From positions 434,001 through 498,000 of the forward strand of contig NZ_SCVD01000019.1 in NCBI RefSeq assembly GCF_004297125.1: a stretch of DNA of 64,000 nucleotides. The letters run 5' to 3'. The notes under the pieces are model-generated. The model did no database searches. It saw only the letters and a list, made by a program, of their open reading frames with translations, and had not been told where the DNA came from. The translations under genes were made by a program, and so were the position numbers. Shown one piece after another: positions 8,616-17,297 of this stretch (positions are counted from its first letter, which is position 1; each line of letters begins with the position of its first letter). This DNA is from Phenylobacterium sp. GTDB lineage: Bacteria > Pseudomonadota > Alphaproteobacteria > Caulobacterales > Caulobacteraceae.

Positions 8616-8889
8616 GCGCACGCGATCGCTGCGGGCGGCTCTATGGCCAGCCCTGGCATGCCTGGCGCTCGCGGGCTGCGCCACGCCGCAGCCGGAACCG
8701 GAATATGGCGCCGCGATCCGCCAGAACGTCGCCGCTCAGCTCGCCAATCCGATGCCGCCGCCGACGTCCGGCGCCGTCAGCGACGGCGCGCGGGTCGCCG
8801 GCGCCCAGGAGCGCTACCGTGCAGGCCGGGTGATCGCGCCGAGCGACGCCGGCGCGTCCAAGGTCGGCGCGGCGGGGACTCCGCAATGA
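8596..8889 (+). CDS. Small Tad-locus lipoprotein (CpaD-position)
   Basis: 97 residues. The start at ATG 8596 is supported by GGAAGGGG just upstream and lies inside the end of cpaC. Residues 14-28 form a lipoprotein signal with lipobox LAGC (lipidated Cys28). The mature part has EYGAAIRQNVAAQLANPMPP and AQERYRAGRVIAPS, which resembles the short pilus-assembly lipoproteins found between cpaC and cpaE in alphaproteobacteria; full-length CpaD is about twice as long. Probably an outer-membrane lipoprotein assisting the secretin. Function inferred from position. Confidence 0.65.
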   Translation: MAMSSSRRTRSLRAALWPALACLALAGCATPQPEPEYGAAIRQNVAAQLANPMPPPTSGAVSDGARVAGAQERYRAGRVIAPSDAGASKVGAAGTPQ

Positions 8890-8921
8890 CCCTGCAGACC
8901 TCGGGAGACAACTGACTCGAC

Positions 8922-10118
8922 ATGGTGGACCTGCCGCGCCTGTTCCGGAAAGACTCGGCCGCGCAGCCGGCGGTCGCGGCTGCGCGCCAGATCCGCGTCG
9001 GCGTGGTGCAGGGCGCGCTGGAGGGGCCGGGCCGCATGGCCTCCATCGCCGCGCTGTTCCCCCATGTGCGGTTCGAGACCGTCGGCGCCAACTGGCCGGA
9101 TGCGGACCCGGACCGGGATGTCCTGCTGGTCGCCCTCGCGGGCAGCGCCTCCGCCGACGTCGAGGACGCGGTCCGGCGGCTCCGGTCCCGCCCGCCGCGG
9201 ACCGCTGTGGTGGTCATCCTGCGCGACGCCGACGTCACCACCACGCGCTGGCTGATCCGGGAGGGCGCCGCCGACGTGCTGACCGCCCCGCTCAGCGAGC
9301 CGGCGCTCGCGCTGTCCCTGGAGCGCCTGCTCAGCGGCGGATCCCATTCGACGACGCCGGCGCGCACGGGCCAGGTGGTCGCTCTTCTCAAGGCCGGCGG
9401 CGGCGTGGGGGCCACCAGCCTCGGCGTCCAGGTCGCGGCGATGCTGGCGGCGCGCGCCGAGGGCGACATCTGTTTCGCCGACCTCGACCTGCAGTTCGGC
9501 GACGCCGCCCTGCACCTCGACCTGCCAGACGCCGTGACGATCACGGACTGCCTCGGCGCGGGGGCGTTGGGCGAGGTGCCCTTCGCCGCGGCGCTGTCGC
9601 GCCATGGCAGCGGCTTGCGGCTGCTGGCTGCGCCGCGCGAGGTCGTGGCTCTGGAATCGATGTCGGTCTCGCAGGCTGAAGCCCTGGTCGCGGGCCTGCG
9701 GCGCAACTTCGGTCTCACCATCGTCGACCTGCCGGCAAGCTGGACGGCCTGGACGAACCATCTCCTGTCGCTGGCCGACCGCATCGTCCTGGTCACCCAG
9801 CTCTCGGTGCCGCACGTCCAGCTCACCCGGCGCCAGTTCCAGTTCCTGCGCTCGCAGAACCTGGCCGACAAGCCGGTGACGCTGGTCTGCAATGGACGGG
9901 CCGCGGATCGTTCCTCCCTGGTTTCGCTCGGCGCGGCCCAGAAGGCCCTGGACCGGGTCTTCGACGTGGTCGTTCCGGAGGATCGGCGCACGATGATGGC
10001 GGCCGCGGCCCAGGGGGTCGAGATCTCGGCCATCCGTCGTGGCGCGAAGGTCGAGAAGGCGGTCGCCGAACTGGCCGCCAGGATCGCCGCGCCGCTCGCC
10101 GTCGCATCGGGCCGCTAG
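8922..10118 (+). CDS. cpaE: Pilus assembly protein CpaE/TadZ (MinD-like ATPase)
   Basis: 398 residues. About 25-140 resemble a degenerate receiver domain (VGVVQGALEGPGR...VLLVALAGSA). From about 145 a ParA/MinD-type ATPase fold follows, with a deviant P-loop AGGGVGATSLGVQVAAML in which the usual Lys after Gly is Ala. That substitution is common in CpaE/TadZ. The A'/switch Asp is in CFADLDLQFGDAALHLDL. CpaE/TadZ localises the Tad machine, often to a cell pole. It lies 32 bases after the lipoprotein gene and 1 base before cpaF. Confidence 0.9.
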   Translation: MVDLPRLFRKDSAAQPAVAAARQIRVGVVQGALEGPGRMASIAALFPHVRFETVGANWPDADPDRDVLLVALAGSASADVEDAVRRLRSRPPRTAVVVILRDADVTTTRWLIREGAADVLTAPLSEPALALSLERLLSGGSHSTTPARTGQVVALLKAGGGVGATSLGVQVAAMLAARAEGDICFADLDLQFGDAALHLDLPDAVTITDCLGAGALGEVPFAAALSRHGSGLRLLAAPREVVALESMSVSQAEALVAGLRRNFGLTIVDLPASWTAWTNHLLSLADRIVLVTQLSVPHVQLTRRQFQFLRSQNLADKPVTLVCNGRAADRSSLVSLGAAQKALDRVFDVVVPEDRRTMMAAAAQGVEISAIRRGAKVEKAVAELAARIAAPLAVASGR

Positions 10119-10119
10119 G

Positions 10120-11448
10120 ATGCTCTGGAACCTGAACAACAGCGGTTCCGGCGCTGACGCAGGCGCCCAGGCGCTCGAAGGGGCGACGGCCCTGAAGGTG
10201 CGCATCCACCAGCGGCTGATCGAGCTGTTGAACCTCAGCCAGCTCGAAAAGGCGCCGCGCGACGTGTTGCGCCTCGAGATCCGGGGGGCGGTGAGCGCGC
10301 TGCTGGGCGAGGAAAAGCGGGTCCTCAGCCTCACCCAGACGGACCGCCTGATCGACGACGTCCTCGACGAGTTGCTGGGACTGGGCCCGCTGGAGCCCCT
10401 GCTGAAGGACCCCGGGATCACCGAGATCCTGATCAATACCCACACCACCGTCTACGTGGAGCGGGACGGACGGCTGGAGCGTGCCGAGGTCCAGTTCCAG
10501 GACGCCCGCCACCTGATCCGAATCCTCAACCGCATCGTGTCCGCCGTGGGACGGCGGATCGACGAAGGCCAGCCGATGGTCGATGCGCGGCTTCCCGACG
10601 GCAGCCGGATCAACGCCATCATCCCGCCGCTCGCCGTCGACGGCCCGCTGGTCTCGATCCGCAAGTTCGCCGCCTCTCCGATCCAGATGGCGCGGCTCGT
10701 CGAGCTGGGCAGCCTCAGCGCCGACATGGCGCGTTTCCTGGAGGGCGTGGCCCGGGCGCGCCGCAATATCCTGATCTCGGGCGGGGCGGGGTCGGGCAAG
10801 ACCACGCTGCTCAACGCGCTCTCGGCCTCGATCGGCGAGCACGAGCGGGTCATCACCATCGAGGATTCCGCCGAGCTGCAGCTGCAGCAGCCCCACGTGG
10901 GACGCCTGGAGACCCGCCCGCCCAACATGGAGCAGAAGGGCGAGGTGACCCAGCGCGACCTGCTGCGGAACGCTCTGCGCATGCGGCCGGATCGCATCAT
11001 CGTGGGCGAGGTCCGGGCCGGCGAAGCCTTCGACATGCTCCAGGCCATGAACACCGGCCACGATGGCTCGATGACCACCGTCCATGCCAACAGCCCCCGC
11101 GACGCGCTCTCGCGGCTGGAGCAGATGATCGGCATGGCCGGCCTGGAGCTGTCGCCGCGATCGATCCGCCAGCAGATCGCCTCGGCGATCCACCTGGTCG
11201 TCCAGGCCGAACGGATGGACGACGGGCGCCGGCGGCTGGTGTCCATCGCCGAGGTGGTCGGGATGGAGGAGGACGTCATCACGACCCAGGAGATCTTCCG
11301 CTTCCGTCGCCAAGGGCGGACCGCGGACGGGGAGGTCCTCGGGGATTTCGAGTGTTCCGGCGTGCGGCCCCGGTTGCTGGAAGTGCTGGCGAGCCGCGGC
11401 GTGGAACTGCCGGGCACGATGTTCAGCGCCAACCGCCGTTGGGTCTAG
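10120..11448 (+). CDS. cpaF: Pilus assembly ATPase CpaF (TadA)
   Basis: 442-residue secretion ATPase of the VirB11/GspE family, starting at ATG 10120, one base after the cpaE stop. It has Walker A ISGGAGSGKTTLLNALSAS (about 224-242), Asp box (VITIEDSAELQL), Walker B region RIIVGEVRAGEAFDMLQAM and His box (GHDGSMTTVHANSPRDAL). The N-terminal domain contains the family motif GPLEPLLKDPGITEILINT. A hexameric motor that drives pilus polymerisation with the inner-membrane proteins TadB and TadC encoded directly downstream. Confidence 0.95.
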   Translation: MLWNLNNSGSGADAGAQALEGATALKVRIHQRLIELLNLSQLEKAPRDVLRLEIRGAVSALLGEEKRVLSLTQTDRLIDDVLDELLGLGPLEPLLKDPGITEILINTHTTVYVERDGRLERAEVQFQDARHLIRILNRIVSAVGRRIDEGQPMVDARLPDGSRINAIIPPLAVDGPLVSIRKFAASPIQMARLVELGSLSADMARFLEGVARARRNILISGGAGSGKTTLLNALSASIGEHERVITIEDSAELQLQQPHVGRLETRPPNMEQKGEVTQRDLLRNALRMRPDRIIVGEVRAGEAFDMLQAMNTGHDGSMTTVHANSPRDALSRLEQMIGMAGLELSPRSIRQQIASAIHLVVQAERMDDGRRRLVSIAEVVGMEEDVITTQEIFRFRRQGRTADGEVLGDFECSGVRPRLLEVLASRGVELPGTMFSANRRWV

Positions 11449-11451
11449 CCG

Positions 11452-12444
11452 ATGCCCGACCTGGTCATCCCGCTGATCTGCGTCCTCATCCTCGTCAGTG
11501 TCGCGCTGGGCGCCCACACGCTTGCGGAACTGCTGCTGTCCGCGCGCGACCGGCGGCGGCGGGTGAATCGCAGGCTCACCATGCTGGCCAGCGGCCAGGC
11601 GCCCGAGCAGGTCTATGCCGCCCTGGTCCGTGAACCGATTTCGGCCGGGACCGGCGCGTTCTGGCGGGCGTGGCGGCCGCGCCTGAGCGCCGCCCTCGCG
11701 CAGGCCGGCCTGCGGATCACGCCCGAGCAGACGATCACGCTGGTGGGGGCCGGGGCGGCGGTTCTTTGGGTCATTTCCCTGGTCCTCGCCAGCAGCGCGC
11801 CGGGAAGCGACATCGTCGCCGGGGGCCTGCTGTCGTTGGTGGGCTCCCTGCTGCTCTCCGGCGGCGGCGTCTGGCTCTGGATCGGCGCCTGTCGGCGTCG
11901 CCGACTGGCACGGCTTGAGGCGCAGTTTCCGGTGGCGCTCGACATCATCGGCCGAGCCTTGCGGGCCGGGCATCCCGTGATCTCCGCCGTACACCTGGCG
12001 GCGGAGGAACTGCCCGATCCCACGGGCAGCGAACTCGGCCTGGTGGTGGACGAGACAAGTTACGGCATGGATTTCCGCGAGGCGCTGGCGCACTTCGCGC
12101 GACGCACCGGGTCGTCCGACGCACATTTCTTCGCGGTGAGCGTCAGCATCCAGTCCGAGACCGGCGGCAACCTCGCGGAGATCCTGGAGGGACTTTCGGC
12201 CGTCATGCGGGGTCGCGCCACCCTGGCCCAACGGGTGAAGGCGCTGTCCAGTGAGGGTCGCGCCTCGGCGCTGCTGATGAGCGTCCTGCCCATTGGCCTC
12301 CTGGCGGTGCAACTCCTGATCCATCCCGCTGCCTATGCGGCCAAGGTCGCCGACCCGATCTTCTGGCCGGTGGCCGGCGTCGCAGCGGTGCTCTACGTCA
12401 CGGGCTGGGTCGCCGTGCGCCGCATCATCAACTTCCGGTACTGA
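11452..12444 (+). CDS. tadB: Tad inner-membrane platform protein TadB (CpaG)
   Basis: 330 residues. An N-terminal membrane helix, two helices around 100-145 (LVGAGAAVLWVISLVLASS, LLSLVGSLLLSGGGVWLWIG), a cytoplasmic type II secretion F domain (FPVALDIIGRALRAGHPVIS...SGSDAHFF-like) and C-terminal helices (SVLPIGLLAVQLLIHP) give the standard TadB layout. T2SSF signature sequence SETGGNLAEILEGLSAVMR is present. Pairs with TadC as the platform on which CpaF acts. Three bases separate it from cpaF and two from tadC. Confidence 0.92.
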   Translation: MPDLVIPLICVLILVSVALGAHTLAELLLSARDRRRRVNRRLTMLASGQAPEQVYAALVREPISAGTGAFWRAWRPRLSAALAQAGLRITPEQTITLVGAGAAVLWVISLVLASSAPGSDIVAGGLLSLVGSLLLSGGGVWLWIGACRRRRLARLEAQFPVALDIIGRALRAGHPVISAVHLAAEELPDPTGSELGLVVDETSYGMDFREALAHFARRTGSSDAHFFAVSVSIQSETGGNLAEILEGLSAVMRGRATLAQRVKALSSEGRASALLMSVLPIGLLAVQLLIHPAAYAAKVADPIFWPVAGVAAVLYVTGWVAVRRIINFRY

Positions 12445-12446
12445 CC

Positions 12447-13388
12447 GTGGCGGACGCGTGGATCATCCTGTTCTCGGCGCTCGCCTTCACCGGCGTCTTC
12501 GCCGCCGTGGTCCTTGGCGAGCGGGTGCTGTCGGCTTCGGATCGCGTGAACCGCCGCCTGTTCTCTCATCTGGCGCCTGGGCGCGCCGAGGCGCAGCCGC
12601 TGCTCCGGACCACGGCGGTGCGCCATCCGCTGCTCCGCGGGGCGCAGGGCTTCCTGGCGTCGAACCCCGCATCGGAGACACGCCTGCGGCGCGAGCTGGC
12701 CCTGGCCGGATTCGACCACCCCGCAGCCCCGGCGATCTACCTGCTCGTTCGCGCGGCGCTGGGCGTACTGGCTCCGCTCGCCGCCGTGGCTGCGTTGGCG
12801 TCCGTCGGCGTGGCCCTGGCGAGCCCTATCGGTGCGGGCGTCGGCGTGGCCGCCTGCGCCGTGGGGCTGATGGCGCCGGCGGTCTACGTAGGCCGGCGCG
12901 CGAAGGGCCGCCGGGTCGCCATGGAGGAGCAGTTTCCGGACGCGCTCGACCTCCTGGTCGTTTGCGTGGAGGCGGGCCTTGGCCTCGACAGCGCCCTGGT
13001 CCGCGTCGCCGAGGAGGTGCGGGTGTCGCACCCGAGGATCGCACAGGAGTTCGGACGGTTGAGCGAGGAGGTGGTCGCGGGCCGAAGCCGGGCCGACGCC
13101 CTGCGCGACATGGCGGAACGGATCGACGTGGATATGATCCGCTCGTTCGTGGCGCTGCTCATCCAGACCCAGAGCCTGGGCGTCAGCATCGGCCAAAGCC
13201 TGCGGGTCTTCTCCGGCGAGATGCGGACCACCCGCTTCCTCAAGGCCGAGGAGAAGGCCATGCGGATCCCCGTCCTGATGGCCCTGCCCATGGTGGTCTG
13301 CTTCATGCCGGTGATCATCGTGGCGCTGCTCCTGCCCGCCGCGATCGACGTCGTGCGCACCCTCCTGCCGACGCTGTTGCAGCAATGA
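12447..13388 (+). CDS. tadC: Tad inner-membrane platform protein TadC (CpaH)
   Basis: 313 residues from GTG 12447. One N-terminal transmembrane helix, two in the middle and a terminal pair flank a T2SSF domain (FPDALDLLVVCVEAGLGLDSAL...QTQSLGVSIGQSLRVFS). The last helix is LPMVVCFMPVIIVALLLPAA. Paralogous to the TadB gene just upstream. The stop overlaps the next start (ATGA), so it is translationally coupled to the TPR lipoprotein gene. Confidence 0.92.
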   Translation: MADAWIILFSALAFTGVFAAVVLGERVLSASDRVNRRLFSHLAPGRAEAQPLLRTTAVRHPLLRGAQGFLASNPASETRLRRELALAGFDHPAAPAIYLLVRAALGVLAPLAAVAALASVGVALASPIGAGVGVAACAVGLMAPAVYVGRRAKGRRVAMEEQFPDALDLLVVCVEAGLGLDSALVRVAEEVRVSHPRIAQEFGRLSEEVVAGRSRADALRDMAERIDVDMIRSFVALLIQTQSLGVSIGQSLRVFSGEMRTTRFLKAEEKAMRIPVLMALPMVVCFMPVIIVALLLPAAIDVVRTLLPTLLQQ

Positions 13389-13885
13389 TCGGCATGCTTC
13401 CCCGCGCAGCGCCAACCGCCCTGTTCCTCGCCCTGTTCGCCGGGCTGGCGCTCTCCGCCTGTGCGACCGGCGCCCAGGAGCCGGGCCGCCTCGAGGTGAG
13501 CCCGGCGATCACGAGTTCGAAGACGCCGTCGGGCCGGGGCGAGGCCTACTACGCCGCCGCGGTGCGGGCGATCGGGCGCCGGGACTACGAGACCGCCCTG
13601 GAGACGCTGCAGGCCGCCAAGGCCGTGGCGCCTGCCGACCTGCGGATCCTGAACGCCTTCGGCGTCGTATACGACAAGCTCGGCCGCTTCGACATCAGCG
13701 CGCGCTACTACACGGCGGCGCTTGCGCTGGACCCGGCGTCGTCGGTGATCCAGGCGAACATGGCCTATTCCCGCGAGCTCGGCCGGAAGGCCGTCATCCC
13801 TCGCGACGACCGATCCGGGAGCGCTCCAGGCGCCTGCCCGAACCCGCCCGCCGATCCGGACAGGAGACCAGCATGCGAGGTCTAG
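13385..13885 (+). CDS. TadD-like TPR lipoprotein
   Basis: 166 residues. ATG 13385 overlaps the tadC stop. The signal sequence ends in lipobox LSAC (Cys26). The body carries tetratricopeptide repeats (GEAYYAAAVRAIGRRDYETALETL, then LRILNAFGVVYDKLGRFDIS and ARYYTAALALDPASSVIQANMAY) as in TadD, the periplasmic/outer-membrane-associated scaffold of Tad systems. The C-terminal 25 residues are Pro/Arg-rich and overlap the start of the next TPR gene by 13 bases. Confidence 0.8.
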   Translation: MIGMLPRAAPTALFLALFAGLALSACATGAQEPGRLEVSPAITSSKTPSGRGEAYYAAAVRAIGRRDYETALETLQAAKAVAPADLRILNAFGVVYDKLGRFDISARYYTAALALDPASSVIQANMAYSRELGRKAVIPRDDRSGSAPGACPNPPADPDRRPACEV

Positions 13886-14748
13886 TATGGCTCGCCGCCG
13901 TCGCACTTCTGGCGGCCGCGCCCGCGGATGCCGCGCCGCGCCGACGGCCCCCCGCCGATGGCGCCGCGGCCGTGGCGACCCTCACCGCCATCCGCCAGGC
14001 GATCGACGAGCAACGGCTTCTCGACGCCGGACGGCTGATCGATGAGGCCGCGCTCAAGGGCGCCCGCGACGTGCGCCTGGCGCTGCTCAACGGCGAGCTG
14101 AACCTGGCCCAGGGTCGATACGCGGTCGCCCTGGCCAGCTACCGGCAGGCCGAGGGCGATCCGGAGCTTCGCGTCCGGGCCTGGGAAGGTCAGGGCCTCG
14201 CCCTGGCGCTGATGGGCCGATCCAAGGACGCCATGTCGTTGCTGCTCCGCGTCGTGGCGGCCGACCCAACCGCCTGGCGGTCCTGGAACGCCCTGGGCGC
14301 CCAGTACGACGAGGCCGCGCGTTGGGCCGAGGCGGAGGCGGCGTACGCCCACGCGCTCGAAGCCTCCGGCGCCGCCGCCATGGTCCTGAACAACCGCGGC
14401 TATTCGCGTCTCCTCCAGCGCCGGTCCCCCGAGGCCATCCAGGACCTGGTCGCCGCCATCCAGGCGCGGCCCGACCTCGCCCAGGCGCGCACCAATCTTC
14501 GCCTGGCGATCGCCATGTCCGGAGACTACGAGCGCGCCGCCAACGGGGGGACGGGGGCCGACCGCGCGGCATGGCTGAACAACGCCGGGTTCGTCGCGGG
14601 ACTGCGTGGCGACTACGAGGCGGCCGAACGGCTGTTGCGCCAGGCTCAGGACGCCCGCGGCGAGCACTATGCCCGGGCGACGGAGAACCTGAGGGTGATC
14701 CGCACCTTGTCAGGGCCGCCCTCAAGCGTGGTCGATGCTCCGCGCTGA
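13873..14748 (+). CDS. TPR-repeat secreted protein (second TadD-like)
   Basis: 291 residues. A signal peptide (GLVWLAAVALLAAAPADAAP) is followed by several TPR-like helical pairs from about 40 to 280 (LLNGELNLAQGRYAVALASYR, WNALGAQYDEAARWAEAEAAYA, LNNAGFVAGLRGDYEAAERLL). Lacks a lipobox, so it is likely a soluble periplasmic protein. Adjacent to the lipoprotein TadD homolog and overlapping the prepilin peptidase gene by 14 bases, it is probably a Tad assembly factor. Two TadD-like proteins in series suggest division of labour or duplication. Confidence 0.75.
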   Translation: MRGLVWLAAVALLAAAPADAAPRRRPPADGAAAVATLTAIRQAIDEQRLLDAGRLIDEAALKGARDVRLALLNGELNLAQGRYAVALASYRQAEGDPELRVRAWEGQGLALALMGRSKDAMSLLLRVVAADPTAWRSWNALGAQYDEAARWAEAEAAYAHALEASGAAAMVLNNRGYSRLLQRRSPEAIQDLVAAIQARPDLAQARTNLRLAIAMSGDYERAANGGTGADRAAWLNNAGFVAGLRGDYEAAERLLRQAQDARGEHYARATENLRVIRTLSGPPSSVVDAPR

Positions 14749-15244
14749 GATCCTGCAAGGGTGGCTCGCGGGCGGCCTGACGCTCGTGCTCACCTACGCC
14801 GCCGTGTCGGACCTCCGCACCCGTCTCATCCCGAACTGGACGGTGGTCGCCGTCGTCGCGCTCTTTGTCCTTTGGTCGGTCCTCGCGAAGGGCGATGGTC
14901 TCGCCGGCCACCTGGCCGCGGGCGCGATCGGCCTGGCTTTGGGATACGGGCTGTTCGCCGCGGGGCTTGTCGGGGGCGGGGACGGCAAGCTGTTCGCCGC
15001 CACGGCGCTCTTCGTGGGCTTCCGGAATTTCCTACCGTTGGCCGTCGCGACGTCGTTGATCGGCGGCCTGCTGGCCGTGGGGTTCCTGCTCGCTCGCCCC
15101 CGCCGCACATGGGCTTCGCTGCAGCTCACCGGCCGGCTGGGGGCCGACGTCGAGATCCCCTATGGGGTGGCCATCGCCGCCGCCGGCGTTCTCGTCGTCT
15201 GGGCGGCGCTGCTTGGACGGCTTCCCCCGCTGCCGGGCTTCTGA
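14735..15244 (+). CDS. cpaA: Prepilin peptidase CpaA (TadV-type, A24 family)
   Basis: 169-residue integral membrane aspartyl protease. The catalytic Asp pair is Asp26 (AVSDLRTRLIPN) and Asp83 in the GxGD motif (VGGGDGKLF). About five hydrophobic segments. It lacks the N-terminal methyltransferase domain of PilD, as is normal for CpaA/TadV. It would cleave Flp prepilin after the Gly of its leader and the TadE pseudopilins. Last gene of the Tad locus; its start overlaps the TPR gene. Confidence 0.9.
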   Translation: MLRAEILQGWLAGGLTLVLTYAAVSDLRTRLIPNWTVVAVVALFVLWSVLAKGDGLAGHLAAGAIGLALGYGLFAAGLVGGGDGKLFAATALFVGFRNFLPLAVATSLIGGLLAVGFLLARPRRTWASLQLTGRLGADVEIPYGVAIAAAGVLVVWAALLGRLPPLPGF

Positions 15245-15254
15245 GAACGCCTCA

Positions 15255-15482
15255 TCATCCGTCCGCGAGGGACGCCGTCTCGGCCCCACGGTGGGTCCGC
15301 GGCATCGGCCGGTCCACGACGTCCAGCAGGACGTTCCCTTCGAAGATCTCGACGATCTCGCAATCGCCATGGGCCGACAACATCTGCTCGGCCCGCGCGA
15401 CGGCCACCTCGAATTCGCCGTCCAGCAGGTCGACCAGGGGCCACCCCAGAAGGTAGCCCAGCCCATATAGCCTGAAGCGCAT
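15255..15482 (-). CDS. Small conserved-type hypothetical protein
   Basis: 75 residues if translation starts at the ATG at 15482. A longer in-frame start at 15563 would add a 27-residue nonconserved leader. The core MRFRLYGLGYLLG...VAVARAEQML...CEIVEIFEGNVLL resembles short alphaproteobacterial proteins in which an N-terminal YRLY strand is followed by a helix with AVARAE and a strand carrying VEIWxGxRL. Function unknown. It lies convergent to the Tad locus with only 10 bases between stops. Confidence 0.5.
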   Translation of the reverse strand: MRFRLYGLGYLLGWPLVDLLDGEFEVAVARAEQMLSAHGDCEIVEIFEGNVLLDVVDRPMPRTHRGAETASLADG

Positions 15483-15712
15483 CAAGGCTCCTGCCCACGC
15501 GACATCTGCGCCGCGTGCGGTGCAGAAGGGATCAGCATTCACTGCTTCGAAGGGAGAATACACCCAGCAGGGGAGTTGAATTAAGGCATATTAAGATCAA
15601 TTAGGAAGTGTCGGGGGCAATTATTATTGTGTTAACCGACAATAACCGTGAAGTTGATCCCTCAGACATCCAAACAATCGCTGCGTTGCAGCGCGGATTA
15701 GTGGGGACTACA

Positions 15713-16396
15713 ATGAACCTGAAGCTTCTGGCGGCAGCCGCCGCGAGCGTCCTGACGCTGTCCGCGAGCGCCGCCTCCGCGGCGGTCGTGATCACCACGG
15801 TTGGGCCGGACGATCCGAACGTCATCGTGGACGACAGCAACGGTCCGGCCACCGACACGGTCCACTTGATCGCCGACGGGCTCTACAACGACTTCACGAC
15901 CTACGGCACGACCGGCCCGACCAACGTCGGCGTGATCATCACCGGCAACGAGAACATCAAGCCCAGCTCCGACGGTAACGGCCAGCCCTGGATCATTTCC
16001 ACCGACGGCAGCGGCCTGACCTACCTCGATTTCGCCCTCGCCGGCGGCTATCAGTTCACCTCGATCGAGTTCAACCTCAACACCCCCAAGTCCACCGGCC
16101 AACCGGTGCCGTGGGCGGTCGACGTGTTCAGCTACAACAACGGCCTGCTCGAGCAGACCCACCTCACCGGCATCACCAACAGCTCGTTCATCAGCGTCTA
16201 CACCACGGGTGGTGAAACCCTGAGCCACGTCAGCTTCAACACCTACGGCACGCCCGTGCTGGACGGCGTGGGCCAGATCCGGATCTCCGGCCTGGTCGCG
16301 GTTCCCGAGCCGGCCACCTGGGCGATGATGATCATGGGCTTCGGCGCCGCCGGTTCGGTGCTCCGTCGCCGTCGCGCGGCTCTCGCGGTCGCCTAG
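15713..16396 (+). CDS. PEPxxWA-CTERM sorting-domain protein
   Basis: 227 residues from ATG 15713. An N-terminal signal peptide (LLAAAAASVLTLSASAASAA) precedes a secreted beta-rich, Asn/Thr/Gly-rich domain of about 165 residues. The C-terminus is a complete PEP-CTERM tail: VPEPATWAMMIMGFGAAG, a hydrophobic helix, then RRRRAALAVA. Such tails are recognised by exosortase-type sorting systems for cell-surface or exopolysaccharide-associated export. No exosortase is in the window. A strong terminator follows at 16482. Confidence 0.85.
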   Translation: MNLKLLAAAAASVLTLSASAASAAVVITTVGPDDPNVIVDDSNGPATDTVHLIADGLYNDFTTYGTTGPTNVGVIITGNENIKPSSDGNGQPWIISTDGSGLTYLDFALAGGYQFTSIEFNLNTPKSTGQPVPWAVDVFSYNNGLLEQTHLTGITNSSFISVYTTGGETLSHVSFNTYGTPVLDGVGQIRISGLVAVPEPATWAMMIMGFGAAGSVLRRRRAALAVA

Positions 16397-16481
16397 ATCG
16401 GATTGGTCGCCGCCGTTCGTCCGGCCAACGCCCGACGAGCGCTTCCCCGAGCGCATCCTGTGTCGGCGGCGATCGATGGAT

Positions 16482-16509
16482 AAGCCCGGGCGTGAGCCCG
16501 GGCTTTTCT
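16482..16509 (+). terminator. Rho-independent terminator after the PEP-CTERM gene
   Basis: Perfect 10-base inverted repeat AAGCCCGGGC (16482-16491) and GCCCGGGCTT (16496-16505) with a GTGA loop, followed by TTT. About 85 bases downstream of the PEP-CTERM stop and upstream of the TetR gene, separating the two units. Confidence 0.85.
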
Positions 16510-16640
16510 ATTGGGGAAACGCAGACGCCCCGATCGCGCGAAGATCGCGCCGGCGGTGCTCCGAGCCGGAAAGCTCCCTCGAAACCGCAAGAGCCTGAAG
16601 CTCTTGGGCGTCCAGGCACTGGACGTCCGACTTCCGCGAC

Positions 16641-16658
16641 CTTACGTATCGAGCGGTA
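16641..16658 (+). promoter_or_regulatory. Operator-like dyad overlapping the tetR start
   Basis: Sequence TTACGTATCGAGCGGTA at 16642-16658 is, in reverse complement, identical at 16 of 17 positions to the site at 17300-17316. It carries half-sites ATCG and CGGT separated by two bases and abuts the proposed TetR start codon, suiting autorepression. Binding is inferred. Confidence 0.55.
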
Positions 16659-17269
16659 TGGAAACCCTGGACAAGAGCCCGATCCGCGGCCGGCCGCGCG
16701 AGTTCTGCGCGGAAGAGGCGCTGGTCGCGGCCCTGCGCGTCTTCTGGACCAAAGGCTACGAGGGCGCCTCGATGAGCGACCTGACCGAGGCCATGGGCAT
16801 CACCCGCCCCAGTCTCTACGCCGCGTTCGGCAACAAGGAGTCCCTCTTCAAGAAGGCCCTGGACCTCTACGAGCGCGACAAGCTGGCCTATGTCGGGGCG
16901 GCGCTGGAGGCGCCGACGGCGCGCGGGGTGGCCGAGCGACTGCTGCGCGGCGCGCTCGACATGCAGACCACCGGCTCGGACCCGAAGGGCTGCCTGGGCG
17001 TGATCAGTTCCACGGCCTGCGGATCGGAGGCGGAGTGCATCCGGGTCGAGGTGGTGGCGCGGCGGGCGTCGTCGGACGCCGCCCTGCTGCGCCGCTTCGA
17101 GCGCGCCAAGGCCGAGGGTGATTTTCCCGATCACATCGATCCGGCGGGCTTGGTGAGCTATCTCAGCGCGGTCATCCAGGGCCTCTGCCTGCAGGCCGGC
17201 AACGGCGCCTCGACCGAAGCGCTGGAGAGCCTGGTGAAGACCACCCTGGGCCTGTGGCCCGGCCGCTGA
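16658..17269 (+). CDS. TetR/AcrR-family transcriptional repressor
   Basis: 203 residues from ATG 16658; a longer in-frame start at 16511 would overrun the terminator and operator. The N-terminal helix-turn-helix (about 15-60) has ALRVFWTKGYEGASMSDLTEAMGITRPSLYAAFGNKESLF, the TetR hallmark. The C-terminal ligand-binding domain includes GCLGVISSTAC. It lies 136 bases upstream of a co-directional RND efflux operon with matching dyads in both promoter regions. It probably represses the pump and itself, with an unknown inducer. Confidence 0.88.
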   Translation: METLDKSPIRGRPREFCAEEALVAALRVFWTKGYEGASMSDLTEAMGITRPSLYAAFGNKESLFKKALDLYERDKLAYVGAALEAPTARGVAERLLRGALDMQTTGSDPKGCLGVISSTACGSEAECIRVEVVARRASSDAALLRRFERAKAEGDFPDHIDPAGLVSYLSAVIQGLCLQAGNGASTEALESLVKTTLGLWPGR

Positions 17270-17297
17270 GCGCGAAATTTTCGTCGACCATGTTTTT

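Noticed and set aside
9823..12324. 833-codon minus-strand frame over cpaE, cpaF and tadB
   Set aside because: Low-complexity product; the plus strand carries intact CpaF and TadB.
15483..15563. N-terminal extension of the small minus-strand gene to 15563
   Set aside because: Extra 27 residues look nonconserved; ATG 15482 starts at the recognisable core.
16511..16657. Upstream extension of the TetR gene
   Set aside because: Would begin beside the terminator and span the operator; the leader is Arg/Lys-rich and not TetR-like.
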